Source of the DNA: Gnetum montanum
Taxonomy: Eukaryota; Streptophyta; Gnetopsida; Gnetales; Gnetaceae
Assembly: GCA_015680685.1 (NCBI GenBank)
Contig: MNCI01033589.1
Location: 55,824-119,823 of the forward strand
Length of the DNA: 64,000 nt
Reading direction: 5' to 3'
This document shows positions 34,279 to 45,900 of this stretch, in pieces; position 1 is the first letter of the stretch, and each line of letters begins with the position of its first letter. The notes under the pieces were generated by a model. That model made no database searches. It saw nothing but the letters and a program-made list of their open reading frames with translations, and was not told where the DNA came from. The translations under genes and the position numbers were made by a program.

Positions 34279-35534
34279 CCAATCTACATAGTAACCACTA
34301 AACCAAATGAAACCTAGTGGCTTGGAAATGGGAGTCCAAAACCATTTAAATGATGCATGAAGTTATCTAATCCACTTATTAGCTATTTTCCCACCTTTAT
34401 GCTCAGTCATGGGGAAGATGCCCCATCTTGAATCAAGAACTACTAAGTGTTTTTCACCTTTTTTGTTTCACAATTTTTTATCATTTTCCTATTTCTTTCA
34501 AAATTTTTTGATTCTTCATATTTTTTTCATTCCATAATATTTTTCTTTTTTTATATATTTTTCTTTTCTTAAGTCATTTTCTTTATGTTTATAAATGGTT
34601 TTTATGTTTTTGTTAATAATATTGCCAAGTCATGATGTAGAAGTCAACACTATGTGTTGGGTTTTTGTGCTATGTTATTAAGATGATTGGGTAAGTAATT
34701 GTGTAAAGCAATGAGACCACCTCATCCATCCCTCCACTTCTCTAAATATAAAGTCTTTGTCATGAAAGCAATTTGGTTCTTCTTTCATGAAACTAAAATC
34801 AATTAATGATCATTGTACCTTGAAGAAACAGGGAACAACTAAGTGGGAATGGTAAGGGTGTGACCTCAAGAGGATTTATTGGATCCTCTTCTTAACTTCC
34901 TTCATGTGGTTTATGACTCCTCGTGGAATGTATCATCACTCTACTATCAACCAATAATAGGAAGCTATGTCTTTGCATAGTGTGATTCCCATCCAAAATT
35001 CATAAGAATATAAAGCTCAAAATAATAATAATAATGGGAATTTAAAGCATACCCCTTAGACACAATAATGGGCTACAAGCACAAGTTATGGGGCTTGAAA
35101 GACATGTTACCCATGCCTAAAGGCTCCCCTCTAACTAAGGCCCTTCCTTCCTTCTTTTCTTTTCTTCTCTTTTTTGAGTGATGATTGTTCTTTGTGGTGG
35201 TTGTGGACTCATGATGGTCAGTAGGAAGGAATACATCAATGTGATGTCATTGTTAGTGGTATGGACTTGGTTTGAAACTTGAATAGATAGGTATATGAAT
35301 CATTCTAATCATAGTTAATACAATAACATATTTCTAGCATGATAAAGCACCTTACATTCCCATCCCTACAATCCCTTCACAATCCATTACTCACCTCAGT
35401 GCTACATGTAATTATGCACCTTTTGGTTTTGTTTAGTATTGTTTAACATCCCAACAAAGGATATTGTATGTTGTTTGGAACAAAGAAATGATCTACATTT
35501 AACTTCTAAGGTACCCACAGACATCTATAGAAGT
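34279..35534 (+). other. Post-pol noncoding region of element D
   Basis: No gene is recognised. It starts at the edge of element C and contains the purine motif CAGTCATGGGGAAGATGCCCC near 34404, and the two blocks shared with C, F and G: TCTTTGCATAGTGTGATTCCC near 34970, and GACATGTTACCCATGCC with CCCCTCTAACTAAGGCCC near 35090-35145. A poly-T/AT-rich stretch lies at 34440-34600. Confidence 0.6.
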
Positions 35535-35592
35535 GGTTATGCAAGGGCACTATGCCAAGAGCTTGCTTTAGGGAGGACCCACTTGCATAACT
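35535..35592 (+). other. Conserved post-pol hairpin (element D)
   Basis: The arms GGTTATGCAAG and CTTGCATAAC pair over ten bases, with a CAAG-AG-CTTG inner hairpin and the TTTAGGGAGGACCCACTTG strand. Confidence 0.6.
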
Positions 35593-36062
35593 TTTGTTGA
35601 TCATGGCTTTGAACAAAAACTCACATCTTTCTGAATATCAATGATAATTTCTTTGAATTTATGAATGATTTTGAGACTACTTCTCATCAATTTTAATTAA
35701 TTTTCCCTACTTCTCTATCTCAATATCCTTTAACTTCCACAAAATTTCTTGGCCATCTTCTGCATTAGACCTTGGGTTTCATTATTCGAAAATTGTGCAC
35801 TTTCGAAGTTATGCTTATTAGTCATGGGGGCTAGGGATGTATGCATTGAAATTTTTCCAATATCCTATTTTCAAACATTGTGGTAACTAAGAGTAATTGA
35901 TTAAAATAAGCTGAACAACTTAATGATTTTAGTTACCTCATAGCCTTGGGCATTGTATGTTATCATCACCTTATGCTTAAACACAAACTAAGGGATCCAA
36001 AAAGGGTTAATTATTAAGGAAATTTACCAAAACTAATGTTGATCCTTTGGTGATTGTAGGTG
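35593..36062 (+). other. ORF3 leader of element D without U3-like module
   Basis: The leader keeps the position of the donor (TTCGAAG|TTATGC near 35808, GT changed to TT), the TTAGTCATGGGGGCTAGG motif at about 35817-35836, and the acceptor GGTGATTGTAG at 36059. No TATA box or LTR-like sequence precedes it, unlike B, C and F. Confidence 0.5.
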
Positions 36063-36434
36063 ATGCTTAAAGAAACACCTAAGGAAGAAGGTCTTTTACC
36101 AGGCATGAAAACAAAGCCAAGAGAGGGACAACAAAGGATATACCCATGGACAAATAATATCACATATAGGATAATGACTCAAATAGCACATGATTGCTCG
36201 ATTCATGGGATGGTAAGAAGAAATTTTAGTTCATCCTTTAAGAATGTTTTGCATAACCAAAGAAGCATCAACATAAAAATCAAGGTTGGAAGTAAGCCAC
36301 TACTAGCGGCAACAAGAAGAATCATCTTTAATAGCTTTTTGAAGACCTTTGCAAATTTTGTAATCTTCAATGTCTATCTAGCCTTTTTGTCACTTTGTCA
36401 TTTTATATGCATCCACTTACATAAAATTTTGTAA
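36063..36434 (+). pseudogene. ORF3 stub, element D
   Basis: The frame opens at ATG 36063 (MLKETPKEEGLLPGMKTK) just after the acceptor and stays open for about 124 codons. The first residues have the same basic, Gly/Glu-rich character as the ORF3 starts of B (MALKRGQQEG) and F (MARKPRHPREEG). Neither the plant-transposon-like domain nor the coiled coil is present. The polypurine tract follows about 115 bases later. It is either a deletion derivative or an ORF3-poor subfamily. Confidence 0.5.
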
Positions 36435-36550
36435 TGCGGCATTCAAAGTCAGTCGGTACTTAGCATCAGTTAATAATCCCATCATTCCCAATATTTTGTA
36501 AAGAAATCTGAGTCCTATCCTATTAGCTTGAGGACGAGTATTTAGTCAGT

Positions 36551-36560
36551 CATGGGGGTA
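36551..36560 (+). other. Polypurine tract of element D
   Basis: CATGGGGGTA, preceded by TTGAGGACGAG and TTTAGTCAGT, directly adjoins the 3' LTR. Confidence 0.8.
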
Positions 36561-37576
36561 TGATGAATCATTAGTTGGCTAAGATATCATAAATGTAATA
36601 TCATAGATGCTACATCGCTCCTATGTTGTAGCATCCCTGTTGGTGCATCTTAGTTAGTTGCTATGTCATAGATACTACGTTGCATTTGTGATATTGTAGA
36701 TGCTATGTCGCATCTATTTTTTTAAAAAAGTCAATTTCTGGTTAGCTACAATATGGGATCCATGATATTGGAGCACAAGTTGCATTATTGGATATTCAAT
36801 ATTGTAAGGTATTTTTTTCCTATAAATAAATTTGCTTCCCCTAAGTATTGAGCACCTTTTGGTCATTTTTAAAGTAAACTCGTGTAGTTTATTTTGTAGT
36901 CTTAGAGAATAATCAGTTAGTACATGAAGTGTGGATCTATGTCAGTTGTACAACATCTTATTCATGTAGCAATGTACATGGACACATTCCATGAATGACA
37001 ATAAGATTGAGATTGATTCTTATTCATTGTAACACTTTGACTTAGATTAAATTTACTCTTAATGCAATTTATATTTTATGTACTTAGTTAATATTTACAT
37101 TTCTATGCATGTTAATGAATTGGTGCAATAAGCGTGACTAGTTTTGAGCATAAACACGTATTTGCTTGGTAATCCCAGCAACATTATTCCTTAGTTCACC
37201 TAGTAGTGTAGCACTTGGTAACCCTAGTAGTGGATATGTCGGTTTAGGACATGTATGGCAAGATGGGAACAGACACTCATTGCTTATAGGCTAGTTTAGA
37301 CTTTATCTTTCTATTGTTAATTAGGTTAAATAATTAATTTCTCTATTATCATTAGGAGCAGCATAAGGCCAAAATAACATCAACAATCATATGCCTCAGT
37401 TTGGACTAAACCATATGTGACAAAGCTACCACTGGTCCAAGTGGGAGACAATGAACTATGATCAAGAAATAACAATCTAGATTCCACAACTAGTCCCATC
37501 CATGGAATTTGACTAGATCATGCATGAACACTTGTGATTCATATGGTTAGGCGAAGGGGGCACCTACCACTCATCA
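36561..37576 (+). mobile_element. 3' LTR of element D
   Basis: It begins TGATGAATCATTAGTTGGCT and ends CCACTCATCA. It has about one copy of the 65-bp unit that is expanded in the 5' LTR, a TATA box (CCTATAAATAAA, near 36820) and the R/U5 repeats. The sequence TTTTA follows. Confidence 0.85.
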
Positions 37577-37581
37577 TTTTA

Positions 37582-38139
37582 GAATTGCCCAAAAGTTCCA
37601 TGCTACTCTAGGAAATCCTCTAGTATTATTGCTAATACCCCAAAGGAATTTTACTAAAAGAGATTATAAAATTTTAAGAGCTATGATAGAGGATGTTAAA
37701 ATAGAATAGTAATATATGTATGAATGGAAGATGTTGGATAGTTGGATGCAATAACATTATTCAAAGAAAATTTTCAAGCTAATGTAAAAACCTTAAGACA
37801 TATTCTTATGAATTTTCATTTAAAATTTTGATTAAAATCATGTAAAATGAACTTGAGATTCTAAAAGTTTATATATTAAAAAAATCAAAAGATGGTATTT
37901 GATGGGTAGATGTAACTAATTTTAGTCCCAAATACACTTTAAAATTCCATATTTTGACATGAATAGACAAAGAAAATTTGTTACTAAAACATGTATTATG
38001 GCTCCAAATCATTTGTATAATAGGATGATCTTTCATTTCTCATGAATAATGAAATATTTAGATGAATGAGAATCTTGGATGTTTACTCTAAAGAAAATTT
38101 TTTTGATAATATGATGAATTTCAAAATTTTTCAATGAAG
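37582..38139. other. AT-rich flank, no gene recognised
   Basis: A short decayed coding-like stretch follows element D, but I cannot assign it. The sequence near 38060-38110 (GATGAATGAGAATCTTGGATG) resembles the copia gag fragment at 39000-39060 and may be another piece of the same element. Confidence 0.35.
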
Positions 38140-38872
38140 AATTAAACAATCAACTCTCTAGCTTTCATCACTTCTTCTTACCTTTCTCTCTCTTACACTC
38201 TCATCTTTCTCTCATTCATTCTTAGCAATTTTCTTAAATCTCATTACTTTGAATCATTACTAGAAGATTAGCAAAAGTTAATTTAAAGGCTGAAGTTGTA
38301 TTCCTTTCACTTGGGCAAAAAATAATTTTTTTAATGTAAATCATAGCTTGTGGTAAGGTCATGATAGGAGGAACATGACTAGCGATCCCTCCCTATGACT
38401 AATGATATAGATTTTAGGAAATTTTCACAAACCATGTCTCATAATTAGGTTTTCATTAATGTCATGAACTTTAATGAACTTGTGGTTGGAGTTTTTATTT
38501 CCAATCATTACCATGATCAAATCATGATCCATGCTCTACTAAAAATTTTGGACCATAACCTATAATGAGGTCATGGTTAGGTCGTGATGGAAAGAACATG
38601 ACTAATGATTCCTTTCCACAATTGATGATCAAGATTTTTGAAAATCTTCACAAACCATGTGTCATGGTTAGGTTTTGATGAATTACACAAACCTCAATGA
38701 GCTTGTGGTCAAAGTTTTTACTTCCAATATATGTCACAATTAGATCATGACCCATGGTATACCAAAAAATTTAGACCACAGCCTATAGTGATATCATTCA
38801 ACCAAAAATCTTATTTTTTAAGAATTGTTATAAATCTGAAGCAACTTGTACATTTGAAAAAACCCAAAAAAG

Positions 38873-38889
38873 TGGTATCAAAGCATTGG
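38873..38889 (+). other. Primer-binding site, initiator tRNA-Met type
   Basis: TGGTATCAAAGCATTGG resembles TGGTATCAGAGC, the initiator-methionine tRNA complement used by most plant Ty1/copia elements. It is a different primer from the tRNA-Asp type of the surrounding elements. Confidence 0.65.
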
Positions 38890-38915
38890 TTCTAGTTTGG
38901 TTTCAATTAGTAAAG

Positions 38916-39150
38916 ATGTTAACAAACAAAGAAGTTCCTAAGTGCCCACTGATTTTCAATAGTACTCACGAATTCATGCCTTGAAGTAGCATAATGAAAG
39001 GTATCCTTCAATAAAATGATTCTTGGGATGTTACAAAAAACATTTTTGATGACAATGTCATATGAATTGCATCAAACAAGTATGAATACTGCACATTCGT
39101 TCAAATAGATGAGCATGAAAATAAAGAAGAAGATACACTTAGCAAAAATG
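38916..39150 (+). pseudogene. gag: Copia-type gag N-terminal fragment
   Basis: ATG 38916 opens MLTNKEVPKCPLIFNSTHEF. With two stops, this continues into IMKGILQ and NDSWDVTKNIFDD. The pattern 'P.F.GTN...F...M...L...D.WDVV..' is the start of plant copia Gag (UBN2-type). Only about 80 codons remain before the downstream LTR-like repeat. Confidence 0.5.
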
Positions 39151-40090
39151 ATTAAATTCTCTAGTTTTGATTACTTCTTCTCACTAATTCTCTCTCTCAT
39201 TCTTTTTCTTTGATTCTTAACAATTCTCATCAATCCTATCACTTTGAATCATTACTAGAAGATTAGTAGAAATTAATTTGAAGACCAAAATTAAATTCCT
39301 TTTTCTCAAGTAAAAAACTATAATTTTTTGTATAATCATGACTTATTGTTAAGTCATGGTGGAAAGAATAAGACTTGTAGTTACTCTTCATAGCTTGTGG
39401 GAAAGATTTATTAAAATTTTTATAAACCACAACATGTAGTCAAGACATGGTGAACATCATGAAGCTTGATGAACTCATGGTTTGAAATTTTCACTTTGAG
39501 TCTCTACCACAATTAAAGTAGAACCCATGAAATATTAAAAAATTTATACCACAACCCATGGGGATATTACAAAATTTAGAACACAACCCATGGTGAGGTT
39601 ATGGTTAGCCAAAAATTTTATTTTTAAAAGTATTTTGTTAAAACTAAAACATATGTCACATTCTAGCAAACCCAACAAAAGACAAGATGCATGTGTTTAA
39701 CCATCACTAATCTAGATGGTAGCAAGAAAATTCTTGGAGCCTATTTAAGAGTATTTTTTTGTACTTTGGAGAGCATATGTGACCACATTCTATTATGGAA
39801 TTAGATAGAGACAATAGAATACAAAATAGATTAAATGTATCATTTGAACCAATTCAATTCCAAGAATCTTGTAAGTAAGTAATTTCTCTAGTATTGAATG
39901 AAAGAATTATAGTGCTCTTATTCCAAATCATTAAGCTACACAATATATTTCAATAATAATGATCACATTAGAAAAAAAAATTTAGACAATATTTTAGAAG
40001 TCGAAAAGTATCTTCTACATATTATTTAAGAATAAGCTATTTGGGAGATTTATGTAGATGAACTCTACCTACATCTTTTTGTACAACATG

Positions 40091-40180
40091 ATTAAAAAGT
40101 AAGAATAAGTTATTTGGGAAACTTATGTAGATGAACTTTGTTGGTGTCAACATTGCCCATCAATGGGGTCTTAACCTTTA
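40091..40180 (+). repeat. Left copy of ~90-bp direct repeat flanking element F
   Basis: It aligns with 53382-53472 with about nine differences counted by eye, and ends ten bases before F's 5' LTR. A third, partial copy lies at about 40023-40075 (AAGAATAAGCTATTTGGGAG and following). Confidence 0.85.
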
Positions 40181-40190
40181 GATTTACATT

Positions 40191-41078
40191 TGATGGAGCA
40201 TCTAGTCATTGCGTCGACTAGGCTACGTCGACGAAGCCTTGTTAACACGATCGCATTGACGTGACCCCATCAATGCATCTTTCCAAGTTTTGACATGGCC
40301 TCATCAACGCAAAGCCCATTTTCTACTATAAATATGTATGCACTCATCACATTTATGGCATCTTTTGTTCAAGTTGTAGCGAAGCTCTTGCAGTTTGTCT
40401 CTATGGAAGTTAGAACATTTCCCAAGTGCCTGCAACACAAGTTTGAAGAGTGTACGACTCTTTATTCGAGAACTAATGTACCTAAGCCCATTGGCGTGAC
40501 CAGCAATAAAGACAAGCTTTTTGAACATTCCTTGCAGCATTTGGATTAAACTACTTAAGCATTAAAATGTCTTAATATTTTATTCATTCTAAAAGCTTTT
40601 ATTATTATCGCTTTATAGTTATAGTCCTTTTTATAGTTTATGAAAACCATAAGCACAACCATCTCGAACATATATATGACACTTGACAACCTAGTGACAC
40701 CTAACGTCTAGTAACCCAGTAGTGGTTAGGACATGCTCAGGATGTGCACAGAGGATGGGATCGGTTGTTTATCCTAGGGATAGTTGAGCGATAGAGTAGA
40801 GCAATCATAAAATTATATGGCCTTTCATTTCCTACACTAGAAGAATTAGACTTGAAAGATAAAAAGAAAACTTATAAAAATCAATTGCCTCAATCTCACT
40901 GAACCATCATTTTAGGATATCATAAGTGAGGTTTGAAAGACAACGACCACTTTAACTGAGGTTTTGCTAGCTAGAATTCTGTGTATGTAAGTGCTTGCAG
41001 TCTTCAGAATTCGACCAAGTCAGGTGTGAATGCTCATGATTTGAATGGTTAGACGTAGGGGTACCTCGTCACTCATCA
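40191..41078 (+). mobile_element. 5' LTR of element F
   Basis: It begins TGATGGAGCATC and ends TCACTCATCA. U3 has GTCGAC and CATTGACG/CATCAACG words before a TATA box (ACTATAAATATG, near 40324-40335). AATAAA lies near 40505. The paired R/U5 repeats lie near 40690-40730. Confidence 0.9.
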
Positions 41079-41098
41079 TTGGCACCATTGCTGGGGAC
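41079..41098 (+). other. Primer-binding site, tRNA-Asp type (element F)
   Basis: TTGGCACCATTGCTGGGGAC directly follows the LTR. It differs from the Athila/Tat site TGGCGCCGTTGCCGGGGA mainly at CpG and C positions. Confidence 0.85.
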
Positions 41099-41240
41099 TG
41101 TTAGTCTTCCGTGCGCTATCTAGCCTTAGCAAGATCATCACTTACCTCGTTGGAATGGGCCCATTCTGTCAAAATCTACTCATGTCGGGCAACTTTGGTA
41201 AGAGTACGGCACACTAAGTTATTTGTTGTTTAACACTAAT

Positions 41241-43640
41241 ATGTCTTCTTCTCATAGGTGAGATGAATCCAAACCTTAGGTGCCCCAAGAATGTCAAGTG
41301 ATATATACTCATCTGGCTAAGTATATACCCAACTTCACCTTCATATTGCATCAGGATGAGTAGATGTGATGCAGGGACATGGAGGGCAACATTATATTGC
41401 CCCCTGATCGATCGATTCCAAGAATGCTACTCCAAACTCTCACCAGATTGGGCATTCAGGACCGAGGTAAGCAATAAATTATGGAGGAGCATGATTATTG
41501 GGACTATCATCCAAACAAGGCATAGCGTAGACAAGACCTGCAGCAGGTACAACACCATGAATGAGCAAAGGGCAAATGGTTTAGTAACCCTTTGTCCCTA
41601 CCAGTCCAACACAATGATGAAGGACTTGTTCCTTGCAGTTCCCATTCTTCCACATCTCTACCCCCATGTCAAAACATCCAATCTATCATACAGAGTAAGG
41701 GGTCAAGCGACCGGGAGTTCTAAGATGCCAAGGGATCCCCTGGAGGAGATCGTGGTAAAGGTAAATATGGATGTGACGGTCAAGGTCGTCGTCATGGAAG
41801 AGGAGGTGATTAACACAGTGAGGGTGGAAGTCCCTCACCCTCTACTCATTCCCCTATTTCCACCTTAGCTTCATTAGGTTCTAAATCTAACTGCAACTGT
41901 CATAGGAGGGATTGTGATGATGATGACTGAGGAGGCTGATGGGGATAGTCTGATCGAGGGTGTGAGAGATCATGGGAGGATCATCATCATGAAAGGAGAG
42001 GTAGCAGATATCGTCACGGATGCCATGGCCATCATCAAGACCATGACTTTGATGAACCACTACTTGCCACTCGAAGCATGTTCAACATAGTAGAGGCAGT
42101 TCACATACCTACCAGGCATTTGCAGGATAACCGGATCAAGCGCCTTGATATGAACAACATTCCCAGGTTTGAAGGGGGATATAACTATGATCTGCAAACT
42201 CACCTGCAAGCATTTCATGATGCCTACATGCTGTAGAATATTGAAAATTAATGGCAAAAACTCAAGTTATTCCCTTGAATGCTCATCAAGGAGGTAGAAA
42301 GTTGGTACTAGTCTTTGGAGTCGGAATAGATCAGGTGATGGAATACAATGTTGGAGCTCTTCAATGATAAATACCAAACTTACTCCAAGGTGTCTAATCT
42401 AAGATGAAAAATCTAGGGGTGGAAACAAGGTAGCCATGAGCCCTTAGATGTAGCCACGAGTAGATATTACTCGTTGTTGCACCAATGCCCTGGTCATGGC
42501 TACTCTTAGCGGGAGCAGCTCCACCATGTCATAGATGAGCTTCATTTTGAAATAAGAAGGATGGCTATTCGAGTTAAGTGCTTATCAGCTTCAACAATTA
42601 CTTGAGCAGGTAGCCAAGGAAGAAGAGGAACTATGAAAATGAGAAAGTGTAGAGGAATATAATCGAGACCCTTCCATCCAAAAGAGGGAGGTCTGATTTT
42701 ATGAAGTTAAGGAGGAGTCGTCTCTAGATGTAGCGGTGAACAGGAAGACCTTACCTATACAAAAGTTCACTTCTAAAATTTCAACCAAGGTGGATAAGAT
42801 GTGGGATTCTTTGGATGAAAAATTCCAAAGTGTTCTAAAAAATGCTAAAGAATCCAAAGAACAGAGTAATGATCGAGATCAACGAAGGAGAAAAGAGGTT
42901 GAACATGCCTACCACAAAGGTAAGGGCAAGGTTACTACAGTAGAACAAGTGGTAGACTCAAACATCAAGGAAGACAATGGATGTGACATATGCCAGTACG
43001 AACATCATAAGGGATGTTACCCCATGGTGTCACATCTGTAAGAATCTAGGGTGTACGCTCTAAACCCTTGCTTAGCAAAATGGAAAACATCCCAAAGATT
43101 GCCTTATCCCCAAGGTAATTCTAGGTACTTCCACTAGCAATAGGGATATTATCCAAGTTGAGCTCCGCTACAACCGTATGAGCACTACCAGTAATTGCAA
43201 CACCCATAGTCATGGGGGATGCCACCTCAAAGGTAGTAGTACCCTTATCGACAGTTGGATCCTTATGGGTGCTATGTTCAATAGCCAATCTCCCTACGGG
43301 ACTCTTTTAGTCATGCAACCTTCCAAACTCATTACTACCCTCCAGAATACTTTCGGGCCCAATCTCCATCACCTAAGGGGAAAAACCCACATCTACACTA
43401 TCCTCCGCCACTCCTTCTGCCATACCTATTCATTAGCCCTCAACTCAGCTACCTCCTACTCTACCCATGTAGGGAGAAATATCTCCATAGCCACAGCAAC
43501 GTAATGCCACAAGGGCTATCAATTTACAATTGGCTTCTTAGTCGAGCGGGTCAGAACCAAAACCATGAAAATGTTTCTTTTTCTAGCTTAATAACCTAAA
43601 CACACCCTCACACTCACCTGTGGCTAGTGCCCCTATATCT
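41241..43640 (+). pseudogene. gag: gag polyprotein, element F
   Basis: It starts at ATG 41241 (MSSSHR) with early stops. A low-complexity Ser/Gly/Arg/His-rich region covers about 41560-42060. The capsid domain spans 42140-42600 and shows DMNNIPRFEGGYNYD, HLQAFHDAY, MLELFNDKYQTYSKVSNL and HEPLDVA. The nucleocapsid (42736-43041) ends in CDICQYEHHKGCY, a knuckle-like motif with the last Cys one residue earlier than in B and D. The tail is Pro/Tyr/His-rich and reads on toward the protease. It is non-functional because of stops and frameshifts. Confidence 0.8.
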
Positions 43641-43659
43641 CCAACTACCTTTGATGCTC

Positions 43660-43960
43660 AATCCCTTGAGTAGTCATCATGTTAACACATGTTGTGATGG
43701 ACTGGATTAAGGCAAGTCATCTCCCTCAGAAATTGGCTGATCTAGGAAGCCCCCTCATATACCTTCAAGTACTAAGGAACCAGCCATGTAAAGCTCTTTT
43801 AGATTTAGGGTTAGGTGTCAACCTAATTTCACATGATATGTACAAGAATTGGAACTTGCCCCTGTTGAAGAAAAGCAACATTCAGCTCGAGTTGGCAAAC
43901 CAATCCATCACTGTTCCCTTGGGATTGGTCCTACCCTATTGATTTCTTGGTGATCCATAT
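43660..43960 (+). pseudogene. Aspartic protease, element F
   Basis: An open frame from 43679 holds LGSPLIYLQV, the catalytic region ALLDLGLGVNLISHDMYK near 43793 and SNIQLELANQSITVPLG. The DLG triplet is in the place of the retroviral DSG/DTG, as in Athila-type proteases. The linker to reverse transcriptase (43961-44640) is degraded. The enzyme would mature the polyprotein. Confidence 0.8.
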
Positions 43961-44639
43961 TGATAACTGCAAGGGGGACTTCCCGATTATAATGGGAAGA
44001 GCATGGCTCAGCATGGTGGATGCACATTTGGGACTCTGGGATCTCTCCCTTGAAATTTCCAAGGAAAATCCCTTTTAAAAGATTAAGAGAAAGTGTGTTC
44101 CATGCATTGTGTACAATGACTCCAAGTGCAACTATGTGTAGCAACTCTGGTCCATTGAGCGTACATCCATTTAAACATGTAGTTGGTGTGAATCACAAAT
44201 TCAACTATGCCTATACACAGTAGCCACTAATCAAGAAGGCATCCAATGGCTAACCACTAATTTTGATAGTGGCACCCTATGCATGGAACCCTCTAAGAGC
44301 CTTGTATGTACCTATATGGGGAGCATAAATGAACTAGAAGAGGTCCATCAGCAACTTTCCACTACTAATGATGCTACTGATTGGGGAAAGCTGTAGATCC
44401 CTGAAAGCTTTAAACAAGAGCCCCTAGAACTAAAGCCCTTACCGGTCAATCTGGAATATGCATTCTTGAAAAATGGTAAACTAATAATAATCAATGCCAC
44501 TCTTGCTTCTAAGCAAAAGAAGAAGTTGCTAAGGATGATGAACAAGTGGATGATTGCCTTAGCATGGTCATATCCTAAGTTAACGAGGATTGATCTGAGG
44601 GCATGCCAACATCGAATCTATGTCAACCCTTCCATAAAG

Positions 44640-45480
44640 CCATGACAACAACTGCAAAGACGATTGAATCCCAAACTTAAATAGATCGTCAAGGATGAAA
44701 TTGAGTAACTGTTGAAGGTAGGATTCAACTATCCCATTGCGAATAGTGAGTGGGTCAACCCACTTGTTATTGTGCCAAAAAAGGGTGGTAAATGGAGGGT
44801 TTGTATCGATTTTCGATTATTAAACATGGAAAACTTTAAGGATCATTTTCAACTTCCATTTGTGGACCAGGTGTTAGATACCATTTTGGGGCATCATTAT
44901 TATAGCTTCCTAGATGGCTACAGTGGCTATAACCAAATCCAGATTACACTAGAAGACTAGGCCAAGATAAAGTTTACAAGCCCCTGGGGGACTTTCACAT
45001 ATAGGAAGATGCCCTTTGGACTGTGTAATACGCCTGCAACCTTCCAATGCCTTATCCTCAACATCTTCCAGCAACAAATCAGCAATGGTCTAGAAATTTT
45101 TATGGATGACATCTCCACCTATGGGGCAACATTCGAGTAAGCCTTGGACCTCCTTGAGTAGATTTTGAAGCGATGTGCAGAAACTAACTTACAGCTCAAT
45201 TGGCAAAAGAGCCACCTAATGGTCCAAGAAGGCATTTTTTTGGGGCATCAAATTTTACAAGTAGGGATCGGAGTGGATCTTGAGAAAACCAGGGTTATCC
45301 AATGAATTACCAATTAGCTGGGAACTATAAGGGATGTCCGATCGTTCCTTGGACACACTGGTTACTATCCGCGCTTCATCAAGAATTTTTCAAAGGTAAC
45401 CAAGCCATTGGTGGAGCTAGCCAAGAAAGAAGTCTCATTTTTCTGGAATAGGGAATGTGAATCTGCATTCCAAATGCTAA
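44640..45480 (+). pseudogene. Reverse transcriptase, element F
   Basis: Signatures occur in the right order: NSEWVNPLVIVPKKGGKWRV, CIDFRLLNMENFKDHF, YYSFLDGYSGYNQI, TSPWGTFTYRKMPFGLCNTP, the catalytic FMDDIS near 45099-45115, ETNLQLNWQKSHLMV and RSFLGHTGYYPRFIKNFSK. The wording after the catalytic motif is very close to Athila polymerases. There are several single-base stops but few frameshifts, so most of the domain can be followed in one frame. Confidence 0.9.
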
Positions 45481-45900
45481 AGTAAAAACTCATAGAGACT
45501 CCAATTCTACGAGCCCCCAATTGGTCTAGACTATTTCACATCATGATGGATGTGTCTAATTATGTGTTGGGAGCCATGCTCACACAATTGGATGACCAAA
45601 AGCATCCATATTACATCCACTATGCAAGTTGTAGTATTGTGGGTGCTCAGCTAAATTACACCACCACCGAAAAGGAGTTAATGGTAGTGATGTTCGCCTT
45701 GGAAAAGTTCTGCCACTATGTGCTTGGATACAAGGTGTTTGTGCATATGGATCACAGTGCCATTCGGTTCCTTATGAACGGCTCGTGATCCTTCAAGAAT
45801 TCAATATTACTATGGTAGACAAAAATGGAACTAAAAATGTGGTGGTTGATCACTTGTCTTAGTTATGATGGAATAGCACGGAGGAGAAGAACCTACTCTC
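45481..45900 (+). pseudogene. RNase H, element F
   Basis: The frame contains HIMMDVSNYVLGAML (first acidic residue), LNYTTTEKELMVVMFALEKF (Glu) and VFVHMDHSAIRFL (Asp). After 45786 about 20 codons are missing compared with G, and the text resumes at VVVDHLS. The domain degrades the RNA of the RNA-DNA hybrid. Confidence 0.85.

Larger units (their letters stand above)
17724..37576 (+). mobile_element. Element D: Athila/Tat-like retrotransposon interrupted by element C
   Basis: The left part (17724-21554) holds the 5' LTR, a decayed primer site and gag. The right part (34279-37576) holds the post-pol region, an ORF3 stub, the purine tract and the 3' LTR. Both LTRs begin TGATGAATCAT and share D-specific U3 words, so they belong to one element. 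Flanks are TTTTG on the left and TTTTA on the right, a plausible 5-bp target duplication with one change. Pol is absent, and the minus-strand element C lies in its place. Confidence 0.75.
38140..39700 (+). mobile_element. Ty1/copia-like element debris with LTR-like direct repeats
   Basis: Two similar stretches, about 38140-38870 and 39150-39700, share the CT-rich start with ACTTTGAATCATTACTAGAAGATTAG and the CATGGT-rich middle. They also share an AAAACCCAA-rich end. Between them lie a methionine-type primer-binding site and a gag start. This fits two LTRs around a nearly deleted internal region. The boundaries are not sharp, and the middle of each stretch itself contains repeated ~230-base units. 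Confidence 0.45.

Noticed and set aside
21550-34283. Target-site duplication for element C
   Set aside because: CTAGT on the left and CCAAT on the right do not match. D has lost its pol next to C, so the original flank is probably deleted.
41356-41868. 170-codon open frame as a separate protein
   Set aside because: It is a shifted frame over the low-complexity N-terminal part of gag in element F. The gag capsid continues in other frames.
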